Of a stretch of DNA of 64,000 nt, positions 41,973 through 52,732 are shown one piece after another (position 1 is the first letter of the stretch; every line of letters starts with the position of its first letter). The translations under genes were made by a program, and so were the position numbers. The notes below the pieces were generated by a model that worked only from the letters and a program-made list of their open reading frames with translations, made no database searches and had not been told where the DNA came from. This DNA comes from Unio delphinus (lineage: Eukaryota > Mollusca > Bivalvia > Unionida > Unionidae). The stretch is from positions 12,158,501 through 12,222,500 of the forward strand of contig JAQISU010000115.1 in assembly GCA_029339505.1 (NCBI GenBank). The letters run 5' to 3'.

Positions 41973-42068
41973 GACAGGACATAGATTTCCAGGACACATC
42001 TATAATCATTGCCAATTGGGATGTGAATGATCCAGAATCTGGAATCAAGGAATGCAAGTGGTCAATTG
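41973..42068 (+). CDS. Host gene exon 26
   Basis: Acceptor CATATTTAG, 77 bases after a (TA)n tract; donor ATTG|GTAAAT. It reads IIIANWDVNDPESGIKECKW. Confidence 0.85.
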
Positions 42069-42715
42069 GTAAATTCAACATGAAATAACAATATTATTAA
42101 ACGTTTTGAGCTATGAAACTGAACTGCAGATGTTAATGCAAATAATGAGGTAAAATATATCTAAATATTGAATTTCACCGAACAAATAAGTTACATTCAT
42201 CCTCATTGCATGATGCTGAGGTTCAAAGATGACTTTCGGTTGTCAGACTGTTTCCTGATCTTTTGAGAAGCTAATAATATTCATTATAGAATTACACAAT
42301 TTGAACACTTCTAATTGTGTTTCTGTGCTTTATTCCCAAGTCATATGTTGTCATACTCAGGCAGTCTGTATGTTTGTTAACATTTTAAATTTCTGAGTGA
42401 AAATTGATTAAATTTTGTAGGTTTGTCGCCTTTGTTAACGGTTTACAAGAGATTGGGGCATTCTATTCTATCAATACTTAATACACGCTAACATGAAGAC
42501 ACATTATTGTGAGATGGAACTTGCATTATGACACATGGGTCACTAAATGATGGCACAGGATTTATGTAATGTAACTTGCATTATGACACGTGTTACTGTT
42601 TGTTGGTGGTGTTATTTCAAGAAATGATGGCTTTGTGATATGCAGTCTGTACTGTGAGCATATTTGCACTGGTAAACAATTGAAAATGCTCTAGTTTACT
42701 TTTATTTTCTGCAAG
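42069..42715. other. Host intron, no gene seen
   Basis: 647 bases. A short phrase (ACTTGCATTATGACAC) occurs twice, at about 42520 and 42570; nothing else stands out. Confidence 0.5.
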
Positions 42716-43047
42716 GAACCGCACCTGGCGAAAATGATATACAGAACTTTACTAAAGCCGAGCAAGGAACCTGGACTTTTACTCAACAATTTCAAATCAG
42801 CGATGTTGGAGACAAAACGATATATGTAAATGTTCGATGTGAAAATGATGCCAGTTTGGTGTCATCAAGGTCATCAGATGGTGTTCATGTTTTCGGGTCA
42901 GTGCTATCAGCTGACAGCTTGGAGATAAGTGTCATGGGTACATCCAAAAGTGTCTACATCACAAATAACTATTTCCATGCAGATGTATCAGATGTTCGCA
43001 TCCGATGGAGTGGGTTCAAAGATGACCTTAGAATAGAAATGTGTGAG
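42716..43047 (+). CDS. Host gene exon 27
   Basis: Acceptor TTCTGCAAG, donor GAG|GTATTG. It reads GTAPGENDIQNF, DKTIYVNVRCENDAS and VRIRWSGFKDD. Phase 0 out. Confidence 0.8.
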
Positions 43048-43961
43048 GTATTGAAGTCAAAATTGTCTTGTTTCTTTTAATTTTATTGCATTGTATGTAA
43101 ATCAATTTAAAATAATATTGTTAAATACTTTTTTTTATAATAAAACACATGTTCTGAGTATACCGTACATTTCAAATTACAAAAATTATTAATCCATCTC
43201 ATATAGCTGTACGAGATAGGCCATTCTTTTATATTATGAAACACTTCTACTTCGGAATCTCACATAACAGCAACATTACTACCTTAACTCATTTTGTTAA
43301 ATTACGAAGAACATTACATCATGAATGTTGCAATGCTGTCTATTGTTTTAAGTTTTTAAATTAATTTATATGCATCTAATCATTTTGGCAGTTTTTTCAG
43401 TGTGGTTCAAATTTTGAAGTTTCATTTCTAAATATATAATAGCTCGATAAACAGTTTTGATCTTATGATACATGATCAGTACCAATGACCAAGCTTTCCG
43501 ATCAATGAAAAAGTATATTTTAATACGGCCTCTTGTAAGGAGAGGGAGAAATCCTCACGAATGCAAATTAAAATGATATATTAATTTATGTTGATACGGA
43601 CATGAATAAGTGTACGGTTTTCACGTTGATCCTAGTAGTCTTTTTGATATTATAGTCACACGATTAGAATCAGACAGGTTCTATATTTATAATAAGTCTT
43701 TCGACAAGACATTGAACCAGTGTAACTTCGCCAATCGCCAAATTCTGATGCATACGCGCTGTCATCAATTAGGCCAGGTTCTTAGCCCCGAGAAAAGATA
43801 AAACAATGTCGTAAGAAATTGCAGAATGCACACGACACACAGCCTGCCATATAACTTATAAGCGTGAATTATCGGTCAGATAAATGCACATTCACTTCTT
43901 TCGAACGTTAAGGGCTATTCGTACAATTATAATTATGCAACTGCACATATGTACAATACAG
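43048..43961. other. Host intron, no gene seen
   Basis: 914 AT-rich bases between exons 27 and 28 with no identifiable element. Confidence 0.5.
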
Positions 43962-44163
43962 GTTATACTTGAAGGACCTGGCACTGAAGTTAAGGCGCTG
44001 GAAACAGTGGATACCCAAGGTTACATGTTTACAGACTTCAAAGGCCTTCACTTGAAAGACGGTTTACATAGAATATCTATAACTGGCATCAACAGTATTA
44101 AAATGAGGACAGAAACAAAAATGGGAAACTTCACGGTGCTTACTAAACCACCAATCAAGCATG
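43962..44163 (+). CDS. Host gene exon 28
   Basis: Acceptor ACAATACAG, donor CATG|GTAATA. It reads VILEGPGTEVKALETVDTQG through LKDGLHRISITGINS. Confidence 0.8.
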
Positions 44164-44474
44164 GTAATAGAATCTGTCCCCCAAAAATATGTTCGACTTT
44201 CGCTAGATTTGTGAAATATTCTAAACGACATTCTAGTATGCATCCTTCTATGAGATAGTCGGTATTATGTATCTGTAATGCTTAATGATCAAGGGGTCTC
44301 TCGTTGCTCTAAACGATAACTGAAAAAATGCTAGTTCAAAGATAGAGATCTAGTATAGACGCTTTTCTGTTTGAGGTTTTTAAAATTGTTTTTCGACAAA
44401 CGTTTTGCACGGAAACTTAAACATTGCAATGTCAGCATAACTGACTGAAAAGTATATTACTTTTTCGTATTTAC

Positions 44475-44725
44475 GGGGGCCCTGAGTGGCCGAGTGGTAT
44501 AAAGTGCTCACCGTTACGGATCACTGCCATCTCACCCTATCTGCGTGGGTTCGAGACTCGGGCTCAGCCAATGTGGGTATGTGAGAAAGCTTGCTGATAG
44601 CTTCTAGTGGGTTGGTGGTTCTTTCCGGAATTTTCCGGGTTCTTTCTCCACCATTAATACTGGCTGCCATGTATAGCCTATCTTGTGCTGAAAAATGGCG
44701 TTAAACCCTATAACAAAACTAACAA
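44475..44725 (+). mobile_element. tRNA-derived SINE (tRNA-Ser/Leu type)
   Basis: GTGGCCGAGTGGTATAAAG matches a tRNA A box and GGGTTCGAGACTCGGG a B box. The tail reads ATGGCGTTAAACCC followed by an A-rich end, as in SINEs I associate with molluscs. It lies in the last intron. Confidence 0.75.
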
Positions 44726-45145
44726 CTTTTTCGTATTTGTTTATCTAACTTCTCAATGTTTACTTAGAAATATTCCTGAATGAAGTGATTACTATTTTAG
44801 AAAGGGAACGAATATGCAATCACGCAATTCATAAAACATACAAATGTAAAATATATTTTTACAAAGTTTTATTTCTCCAATTACTACTCTGCACAAGACT
44901 CTACTCTTAAAACGTTTTAATGCGAGAATATAACTACATGCTGTAGTACTTTCTTGTATGCACTTTAACTAATGAGGATTTGAAATCAGAGATCCAGAAT
45001 GAGAATTGTATTTGTGTGTGTGATAATTTATTATATTTTTCAGTGAGCCTTAAATGTGGTTCAAATTAATAAATTGAGTTGCGAAAAAAAAAATATCGTA
45101 CAATTTCATGCAACTATTGAATGATTTTCGGTTTTGTTCCTTTAG

Positions 45146-45435
45146 ATGGCAGAACACTTTTACTTAGTTGGAATCCTTCGGGTGAATCTGTGACAGCTAG
45201 TTGGGACTCTTTATTTTCCTCTGAATACCCATTGCAGTACGAAGTGTCAGCGGGAACTGTCCAGGGAGGCTCTGATATTATTCAATGGCAGGAGACCAGA
45301 GAAAACCAGCTCATATTCTCCTTTGACAAAGAGGCGATAGGTCCATCAGGAAAGGATGTCTTCGTTAGCGTTCGCGCGATCTCTCCAAGTGGACTGTATG
45401 AGACTGCCAACGCTCAAATTCTTTTGACATCATAA
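45146..45435 (+). CDS. Host gene terminal exon 29
   Basis: Acceptor GTTCCTTTAG. It reads ESVTASWDSLFSSEYPLQYE and DVFVSVRAISPSGLY and ends at TAA. A short AT-rich 3' UTR follows, with AATAAA at 45630-45635. Confidence 0.8.
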
Positions 45436-45629
45436 CCTAAACGCTCCACATAATATGTTGTCTTTTTCACTATGCAAAAATAGGATAGTGTAGCAGACAC
45501 GAAGATATCTAAGTATTTTCAATTAATAGATGTAATATACATTCGATCCTTTCTGAAGCAATCGTTTAGCATTGTTTGTCTTGTAATAATATTATAATTC
45601 ATCGGTGATATGTAATACTATACAATGTC

Positions 45630-45635
45630 AATAAA
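45630..45635 (+). terminator. Polyadenylation signal AATAAA of the host gene
   Basis: AATAAA 195 bases after the stop of the terminal exon, in an AT-rich stretch. Confidence 0.6.
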
Positions 45636-46267
45636 TTAAATTTGCTTCTATTTTGTTGTAGAATCACTAATAAACTACTGTTTTTTATTAAACGTTTGCA
45701 TTATTTTTTACTTATTTCTCTCGAGCTCTAAAACATATTTCATATATACATACATCCGTTCAATCATACAAACATACACGTAAACATATATTCAAGCCTC
45801 AGCAAAGTATGTTAAAATCTCTATAGAAACCGATAAAAATGTATACAAATTAAGAAAAGCTCGTACTTTAAGTTGTCAATAAAAAACATCAATTATTTGA
45901 ACCATTTTTTTTTCTCAATAATTGTAGACTTATCTATGTATCAAGGCAATCTCCTGCAAAGATCAATAAAATCGATCCCTCTGTAATTAAACTTAACATT
46001 TTCAAGCTGACAATTTTAATTGTCCAGATGTCAGATGATTGACTGATACTGGTAAAAATGGATTTCTGTATAAAAGCTTTGACGAATATGTATATGCGAC
46101 TTTTATTCATATTTGTTTCCTCTCTTGCTATTTAATTGGGTGTACGATAACTAACGGTAAAGCTTTTAGCGACTTTTTAAAAGTTTTGAAATTAATAAGA
46201 TTAAATTTCTACAGTTCGTATATAGGTGTCGACAACGATGAAGGCTCATAAACTTCACGAAGTAGGC
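45636..46267. other. Intergenic, nothing recognised
   Basis: AT-rich sequence between the host gene end and the repeat into which element 2 inserted. Confidence 0.5.
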
Positions 46268-46529
46268 TTATTATACGGCAACTTTTATGTCCCCCTCCTC
46301 AGGCCACGGAGGTACGGAGAGCTATCATGAAGAGATCTGCTTAGTCGTTCCGACGGCTGCCGACATCCATTATTGCTTTAGGTCAATGAAAGATGACCAA
46401 ATGGCCTGGGTCGCCTGCGTGCACGTCTGCCACTACGGCTGCCAAAGCATCGACACCTATCGCGTCGCAGCTTGCCCATTTCCGCAGGACTTGGGCACGG
46501 GTGATGACTTAGGCTTGTGCAAGGTTGGA

Positions 46530-46596
<67 letters not shown>

Positions 46597-46679
46597 TGCA
46601 CTGCGTCAGCCTCACTCTATCGTCCAGGCCCCACCTTGGCCAGTGGTGAGACTTATTCAAGACGGCTGGAATGAAAACT
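46268..46679. mobile_element. Host repeat, left of element 2
   Basis: GC-richer than its surroundings, with a (GA)n tract at 46540-46594. It seems to continue beyond element 2 at 62596 (about GAATGAAAACT joined to GGATGTAG). I cannot assign a family. Confidence 0.45.
46675..46679 (+). repeat. Target-site duplication of element 2, left copy (AAACT)
   Basis: AAACT directly before the left terminal repeat and directly after the right one (62591-62595). Five bases, perfect, as expected for a Maverick-type integrase. Confidence 0.85.
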
Positions 46680-46842
46680 AGCAGCAGAGAGGGTGAACAG
46701 ACCACGTTTTCAAGCAAAAATAAGGCTTCCTGCGAATCTCATTTAACCAAAAAAAAATAAGTCTCCATTTAGCAAACGGAGACTTTACGATTTTTCAATC
46801 AATTTTGGTCACAACGATGTGGTCATCACCCTCTCTGCTGCT
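46680..46842 (+). repeat. Element 2 left terminal inverted repeat
   Basis: 163 bp, AGCAGCAGAGAGGGTGAAC at the outer end and CACCCTCTCTGCTGCT at the inner end. It contains a hairpin AAGTCTCC...GGAGACTT (about 46759-46785). Only the end motif is shared with element 1. Confidence 0.95.
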
Positions 46843-46874
46843 ATGGGTTAATAATTTTTTTACGATGAAAATCA

Positions 46875-48266
46875 CTAAGATTTCACAAACAGACTAATTT
46901 GTAAAACCTCACCTTGTAGATCAACCAGATTATTGGACTGGTCTGTGAGTTTGAAATTAATTCTTGTTAGCGAATCATTATGACACCGCATATAGACTGG
47001 ATTAACCGGAGACTCAATTATTAAAAATCCTGGAGGGGCTATTGGTGCAAATGAGTATAGAATATATCCTTGCTGAGCTTGATTTGATCGTTCGAGATTA
47101 ATTTGATAGCTTCCTTCGATAACATCGCATCCTAAATTGAGCGCAATCACTGAGGATATATTCACGTTGAACGGAGCGATATGTCTGCCGCCACCGTCTG
47201 GGTCATTATTATGTTTGAGGATTTTTATTACCGGTGATGCTGTTTTTCTCCATGCATCATGAATTATTTTAAAACCAACATCGATGGCATCACTGAGAAG
47301 TTTTTTTAGTTCTGGTACGTTATATCCTGGTAGTTTAAATGTTGGAATATCTTCAACGGGAATATTAAATTTTGTTGCAAATTCTATACTCGATGTGGGG
47401 TTTTTATCATTGAGTATAACTTGAATGATTCGTAAATTAAATTTTTCCATATCGTCGATGATTTTATTGCATGTTTCTACGACGCTGATAAATTCATCTC
47501 GGGTGAGAGAGCCGGATTTAAGAGATATTAACAACAGTGAAAAATCATTATTCATCGCTGTGAAATTTTTAATGATTTTAGGTTCACTAACAAAACTATA
47601 CCCCTCTATGCTATCCCCATCCTTCTCTTCCCCAGTTGGTTCGTATCCTAACCCAAAAAACTTTAGAGGTATACTGTACTCTTTATAACTCTTTATTGGA
47701 TTATTGGGTTTTATCACGTCGGTGATATAATCAGTTTTTTGTAGTTCGGGTATATCAACGGTTTTTCCCCCGGGTGGTAATTCAGGCCATCCTAGGACGG
47801 TTCTAACAGAACTCTGATAGATATCTACGACGTATCCTTCTGTGCTTATTTCAATGGCAGACGATAGCGTCGGCTCATGAACCGTTATAGCGATTTTTGA
47901 TTCTTTTCCAGTAATGGATTTTATTCTACGAGCGAATTCATCATTGATTTGTTCAATTTGATATGACCCTGTTGGTATCGAAACAACGTTCCAGTCTGGA
48001 GTCCCGTCTTCTTTATTCTTATTCGCGAACACCAAGGAATTATTCGGTTGTTGACCACCAAATGATTTTGATCTGATATTAGGCCAACTGTGATACACTC
48101 GTAGTTTTGCTAGCGCTATCTCCTTCACGGGGACTGGGCTAGTGAAATTCACACTGAATTCAGGATTCGTCGATGTTATTGATATCATGCTTGTTTGTAC
48201 TGGGTTCGTGTTCTCCACTATTCGTTGAAGTAATTCCATCGGTGTTGTCATCGTTGCTATACTCAT
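46875..48266 (-). CDS. Virion structural protein, penton/surface-like (463 aa)
   Basis: Homologue of 16697-18028 with both conserved blocks (VPVKEIALAKLRVYHSWPNI; GYILYSFAPIAPPGFLIIES; LVDLQGEVLQISLFVKS). The middle is longer, including a charged YEPTGEEKDGDSIEG loop. Fully open, one of the few undamaged structural genes of element 2. Its 5' end lies in a local tandem duplication, and a partial second copy of its N-terminal codons is upstream (48335-48402). Confidence 0.75.
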   Translation of the reverse strand: MSIATMTTPMELLQRIVENTNPVQTSMISITSTNPEFSVNFTSPVPVKEIALAKLRVYHSWPNIRSKSFGGQQPNNSLVFANKNKEDGTPDWNVVSIPTGSYQIEQINDEFARRIKSITGKESKIAITVHEPTLSSAIEISTEGYVVDIYQSSVRTVLGWPELPPGGKTVDIPELQKTDYITDVIKPNNPIKSYKEYSIPLKFFGLGYEPTGEEKDGDSIEGYSFVSEPKIIKNFTAMNNDFSLLLISLKSGSLTRDEFISVVETCNKIIDDMEKFNLRIIQVILNDKNPTSSIEFATKFNIPVEDIPTFKLPGYNVPELKKLLSDAIDVGFKIIHDAWRKTASPVIKILKHNNDPDGGGRHIAPFNVNISSVIALNLGCDVIEGSYQINLERSNQAQQGYILYSFAPIAPPGFLIIESPVNPVYMRCHNDSLTRINFKLTDQSNNLVDLQGEVLQISLFVKS

Positions 48267-48500
48267 GTTGTCGCTCTAATTTTGATATCTCGGAATCATA
48301 AATACTGACCATCACTGAGAACTCAGTATCTGATATCGTTGAGGTTATTGAGATCATTCTGGTTTTTGGGTTTGTGTTCTTCAATTCCATCGGTGTTGTC
48401 ATTATTATTATACTGTTGTTGTCGCTCTAATTTCGATATCGCGGAATCAAAAATACTGAGCATCGCTGAGAACTCACTATCTGATATAATTGTATTATCG
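48176..48500 (-). repeat. Tandem duplication across a gene junction in element 2
   Basis: A unit of about 165 bases spanning the 3' end of the membrane-protein gene and the 5' end of the penton-like gene occurs twice (about 48176-48342 and 48343-48500, sharing AATTCCATCGGTGTTGTCAT and GTTGTCGCTCTAATTT). Element 1 has one copy. Confidence 0.75.
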
Positions 48501-48862
48501 AGTGACGACGATATCATCGAGGATAATTGCGAGTACGCGGTTGATACAACATTAAATTGAATTAAGTAATCTTGCAGTTTACTCTGGCTGCATGATGATA
48601 TCTTTTTTATGATCCCGGTTGATATACCCGCGATTGTAGCCACCGCAGCAAATTGGAACTACGACCGGGGCAATCATTGTAACCGATGCAAGTATTATTC
48701 CGGTGCCAGCGAGAACGCTTGAAACCGAGTACACAGTAATATCAATTGCGGTGATTCTTCGTCGGTATTTTTTTTTTTTATTTGATACTCCTCGGCGAGG
48801 GTTTTGAGTCTAGTTTGAAATTCTCTGACCTGATAATAACGACATTGCGTTGATGAAATCAT
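48323..48862 (-). pseudogene. Coiled-coil/membrane protein, broken
   Basis: Homologue of 17931-18500, starting at the ATG at 48862 (MISSTQCRYYQVREFQTRL). The frame is lost at an A12 run near 48769-48780, one A short of the homologous frame. It is lost again near 48640-48655, where bases present in element 1 are missing. The C-terminal third (SKLQDYLIQFNVVSTAYSQL) is open. The hydrophobic segment is interrupted. Confidence 0.7.
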
Positions 48863-48895
48863 TTTTATTTTAAAAACGCTAGCGTTTTCAATTGT

Positions 48896-48912
48896 GAAAT
48901 CCAAGGATTTTC
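48896..48912. repeat. Palindromic micro-repeat upstream of the broken membrane gene
   Basis: GAAATCC-AA-GGATTTTC. An adjacent palindrome AAAACGC-TA-GCGTTTT lies at about 48873-48888. Neither is at the homologous place in element 1. Confidence 0.7.
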
Positions 48913-48920
48913 CTTTCAAT

Positions 48921-50269
48921 TTAGTTATTTACTTCACATACAAATTCTAAGCACCAGGTTATTTTTGATCTAATGGTACTATCAACCGCGACAATCTGAA
49001 ATTCTTCTTCACCCCCGATAATTACTGTCGCGGTGCCACCAAAGTAGGTTTTACCGCTCACGATGATATCAAATTGCTTGTTAGAGATTAACGTCATCCT
49101 GTAGATACCATGGGGTCACTTCTCTATATTGACTTTCAATTTAGCATTAGATTCTTTTACCCAATCAAAGACTCCATGCTTTACCCTTTCAGATTTTTCT
49201 TTTAGTTTAAGAATATCGTCGTAAACGTCGAGATAGGTTTTTTTGATTTCGGTATATTTCATCATCGTTCCATCGCGGCGTTTAAAAAATGAAATCAAAA
49301 GGAGGTCTATTCTCAAACCTTCTTGCATGCCATAATGCCGGCTGAGTTGAGAATATGTCGTCGTGATATTGTAACTTTGAGAGCCCTCAAAGAAATTTTT
49401 AGCTATTTCGCTGATGCGTTTTTGTTCGTCAATAGCTTTTTTAACTTCAGCGAGAGTCGGGCCTGTCAACGATGTGGTTTCAGAAACAGGTGTTCTCCCT
49501 AAAAATTTATCAACGATGGTATTAAGTGTTGTTTGTCTCACCATAAACATATCAATGTCATTGAGAGTCATTGTAGATGTAGCCGGGACACCAAAGAAAC
49601 TATTAGCGATGTAAGCATTGTGAGTATGCTTGCCGATAAACTCGTTGATTTCAGCGAGAGTCATGCCAGCTACAAGCGGGGTTCCCAAAAACTTAACAAC
49701 GACGTCGTTAGCGGGTTTTTGTACCTTTTCAAGATTTTCTATTAGTTTAGAAATATCATTGTAAATATCAAGATAATTTGCCTTGATTTCATTTTCATTC
49801 ATCATCCTCTCCGCGTCCTTGTTAAAAAAGAATAGCGATAGAAAGTTTTTAATTTCAGCGAGAGTCATGCCAACCACAAGCGGGTTTCCAAAGAATTTAT
49901 GTATGACATTTTTGCGAAAACTATTATAACCCCGAAGATGATCATCCAGATTACGGTCGTGGGCGGCAATTGCGTCGGTGATCGTAGACACAAGCGCGCC
50001 TGGTTTAAGTCGTCCGCCGCTGGAATACAGCGCAATAGAGTTTTCAGCTGCGTCGTGTTGTTTAACCAAAATATCATCCAACGACACATTACAGGTTTTC
50101 AATTTACCCTGGAGATCTTGAAATACAACTATTTCGTTCGGGTCAACATTTGTTAGGCTCAAAGTCTCAGCTATTTCATCTTTAATTTTTTTTTTATATC
50201 CTTGATAGAATCAAGGATTGCAGTGTCATCGGGTTTAGGTTTCAGAGGTCTTCCCCAAATAACAATCAT
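48921..50269 (-). pseudogene. Fibre-like structural protein, broken
   Basis: Homologue of 18525-19625. It starts MIVIWGRPL at 50269. The frame shifts at an A10 run (about 50186-50195, one A short), continues open for 348 codons, meets TGA at 49116-49118, and then keeps the same frame to TAA at 48921. The tail (GIYRMTLISNKQFDIIVSGK) aligns with the element 1 C-terminus. The shaft is longer than in element 1 and contains three repeats of a unit like FLGTPLVAGMTLAEINEFI (about 49450-49890), a sign of shaft-repeat expansion. Confidence 0.7.
50198..50218. repeat. Palindromic micro-repeat in the fibre-like gene
   Basis: ATCCTTGAT-AGA-ATCAAGGAT, same site as 19470-19490 of element 1. Arms conserved, loop changed. 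Confidence 0.8.
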
Positions 50270-50270
50270 A

Positions 50271-51209
50271 TTATTGTAAAACTCTCTCTCTCTCTAAAAA
50301 GCGATTGCTGGTGTATTCATTTACGACAACATGTGGTGGTTTTCCCATTGGGTTAGAAATAGCATCAAGAACATTTAATACTTCGCTGCCGCATATTGGT
50401 GGATCATTCATTTGTTGTGTTGGTAGCGTAGAATACCAAGTCTTCATTGGAAAAGTTTTTATATAACGCATAAACTCTTTTGGCGGTGATAATCCATATG
50501 AATCAAAATAGACAATCCCACGTGGATCAATAGCGTATGCAACCCAGTGAGTACCAGGTCCGGTGCTGTTATCGAGATTAATGATACCGGTTTCAACGCT
50601 GTTGGGTTGTGTTGGTAATTGATCCTTCATAAAAACACCTCTGAAGTTTTTTATGGCGAGTTTTTTAGCAGCATCGAGTAAATCAAAATTGGACATAGGA
50701 ACCATCAAAGATTCCTGAACCAAAGGTTCCCGAGTTAATAAACCGGTCCTAGTCTTATACCTTTTCCGCTGTACCACGAATACGGGGTTCCTGGTAGTCT
50801 TAGACCCTTTCCCTTTTTTTTATACCCCTTCCCCGTTGCTTTCTTTAGTGCCATTCCTGCCGCGGTACCAATAGCCCCTAACGCTGCCGCTTTAGCTACC
50901 GCTGGGGCCGCTGCGGCAATCAACCCTGGAATCAACCCTGGAATCAACCCTAACAGCGGGAATATACCACCAGTCTTTTCACATGTTTTTAATCGCGCTC
51001 GCAGAAAGAGTAATCTGAACACCTTTTTTTGCTACAAGTGCATCATTGAAATGTTTTACTTGACGAGTTGTCAGCGATAATTTATTCGCCCCGCCAGTCA
51101 TTTGATTGGGTTTTAGCGTAATTGTGGTTCCACTTTGCTTAGCTGATTTGGATTGCAATTTTTTTAATTGACCAGCTGTCAACGACACATTGATATTACT
51201 ATACGACAT
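50271..51209 (-). pseudogene. pX-like plus adenain-type protease, two frameshifts
   Basis: Homologue of 19629-20498. The N-terminal part (51209 down to 50979) and the protease part (50777 down to 50271) are in one frame; the hydrophobic middle (51022 to 50735) is in another. The two shifts, an extra base near 50982 and extra bases in the A/G runs near 50805-50825, compensate each other. The catalytic His (GTHWVAY), Asp (YFDSYGL) and Cys (PPICGSEVL) are still present. The hydrophobic segment carries an extra copy of LIPGLIPG. The C-terminus is about 17 residues longer than in element 1. Confidence 0.75.
50717..50729. repeat. Palindromic micro-repeat in the protease linker
   Basis: GAACC-AAA-GGTTC, followed by a partial AATC-TTT-GAT. 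It accounts for about ten residues (REPLVQESLMV) absent from element 1 at this point. Confidence 0.6.
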
Positions 51210-51249
51210 TATACATAACAGATTGATCTAATTTGATTACATGTTTTTG

Positions 51250-51269
51250 GAAAAATCCGAAGGATTTTC
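51250..51269. repeat. Palindromic micro-repeat between protease and capsid genes
   Basis: AAAATCC-GAA-GGATTTT within a GAAAAATCC...GGATTTTC context. Not present at the homologous gap of element 1. Confidence 0.7.
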
Positions 51270-51271
51270 AA

Positions 51272-52686
51272 TCATAGATTTTCTACTGGCGCATCTACCA
51301 CTCTCATTCTTCCTCCAACACCTTCGAGTAGCATTGATTTGTCACTGAGAATGACAGCAACCGCTCTATAATTAGCAATAGCACCAGGACGGGTTATATT
51401 AGCTCTAAAGTGTATATCAACGACAGACTGTCTTGTTAATCAAGATGTTCCAGCGAAAAGTAATAGATCGGATACAGATTTTTAAAGTCGTATTGTGATA
51501 TTTGTAGACCAGTATCAACATTTTGATCGCGTGCCATACACGACAACAACCTATGATACACGCGAGCAATATGATTTTCTGTGTAATCAAGTTGTACATC
51601 TTCGGATGGTTCCTGCTGGCCGTTCATTCTCAGCGAGACGTCTTTAACACCTAATGGATCAAATATCATATGACTGAAACGTTGATCGCCAACTCGTGTG
51701 TTATCCTGTAACGCTACAAATATATGACGTGGCGCAGCAACACCTTGTTTTGATGCTAGGTTCCAAGTGAATAACCCGTTCAGATTTGATTGTTTAACAT
51801 CTGTACTCACGGTTAACCAACTTAGTAATGATTTTCCTCCTTGATCCATAAATGATAGTAATCGTCCTTCTGCAGTGATTGATGGAGTCAACATTGGCAT
51901 CCACAATGATATTTTTGTTAAATTGACTTTACCGGCATCAGCATTGGGATTTGCATTGTCTGCTGGAATCCTCCAAATTGCGTCATTATCATCACCCTTT
52001 CGTACAAGCGCTACTGTATGCTTCGCCCCGTAGATAACTTTTCGGACGTTTCTACAGAATCCAAATATGTGATGCAGTGGAATCGCGCATGAAAATGATT
52101 TACGAGCCCCTTGCAACATTGAAGTACGTGTTGCAGCCCCTAGATTGAAATTAACATCGTTGTTTATAATCATATCTTCGGCATCAATATTAGCAGTGCC
52201 AGCATTATTCTTTGGTCGTCTTACAACAAATTGATTTCCTCCAGCGGTATTTTTACCATCCTTTGCAAACATCATAGAAGGTCCTGCCGATCTTGTATAA
52301 TCATCAGAATATCTCGCTAACCCGATTATTGTTGTAGCCACATCAACATCACGATCTATCGACTCGATTTCCTTTCCATCGATGAGATATCTTGCACTCT
52401 CAAATAACGCCATAATACCATTATTGACAAAACCGACTTGAGTACCAGCTGGATACGGTGCTGGTACAGCAGTAGTATCAGCAGTTGTTACAAGTTCACC
52501 TTCTACTTCAAAAAACGCTTCAACGGGTAGAAAGTATTTACTGGTATCATGGACTTGAAGTTCAATTCTTGATCGACTATTTGAGTCTATTGCATGATAG
52601 GCGTAATATTGATAATCGCCTACAGAATCATCCTTGCCAACTGGGGCGTCTATATCAAACGCTGGATCAGATGACTTTTTGAACAT
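51272..52686 (-). pseudogene. Major capsid protein, one frameshift near the C-terminus
   Basis: Open for 416 codons from 52686 to 51436; a one-base loss near 51437-51442 then shifts the last 55 codons. These continue in the next frame to TGA at 51272 and align with the element 1 C-terminus (NYRAVAVILSDKSM). All conserved capsid blocks are present, including VGFVNNGIMALFESARYLID and FSCAIPLHHIFGFCRNVRKV. Trp is intact where element 1 has its stop, so the two copies carry different lesions. Confidence 0.85.
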
Positions 52687-52732
52687 TTTATTCTATTTAT
52701 CAGAGTCTAAATCGTGAAATCGTAAAAGATTT

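Larger units (their letters stand above)
7..45635 (+). other. Host multi-exon gene for a large fibronectin-III-repeat protein (3' part)
   Basis: Twenty-nine exons can be chained by AG/GT (some GC) splice sites with matching phases; the gene enters from outside the window and ends at a stop at 45435 with AATAAA at 45630. Conceptual modules repeat the order: a 'V-D-x-S/T-P-P-x-P-G-x-V-x-D-G' linker, an 'L-x-A-x-W-x-G-F-x-D-x-x-S-G-I' segment, a 'Y-x-W-A-V-G-T-x-P-G' segment and an 'L-x-x-G-x-x-Y-x-x-V-x-A-x-N' segment, the strand pattern of fibronectin type III folds. I count about twelve modules. No membrane segment follows the last module, so a secreted or matrix role is likely, but this is inference. 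Element 1 lies inside one intron and does not interrupt an exon. I do not recognise a named orthologue. Confidence 0.8.

Noticed and set aside
44475..44560. Functional tRNA gene
   Set aside because: A and B boxes are present but the acceptor and anticodon stems do not pair, and a SINE body and tail follow.
46287..46649. 120-residue frame ending in RERERE
   Set aside because: Runs into a (GA)n microsatellite inside an old host repeat; no domain seen.
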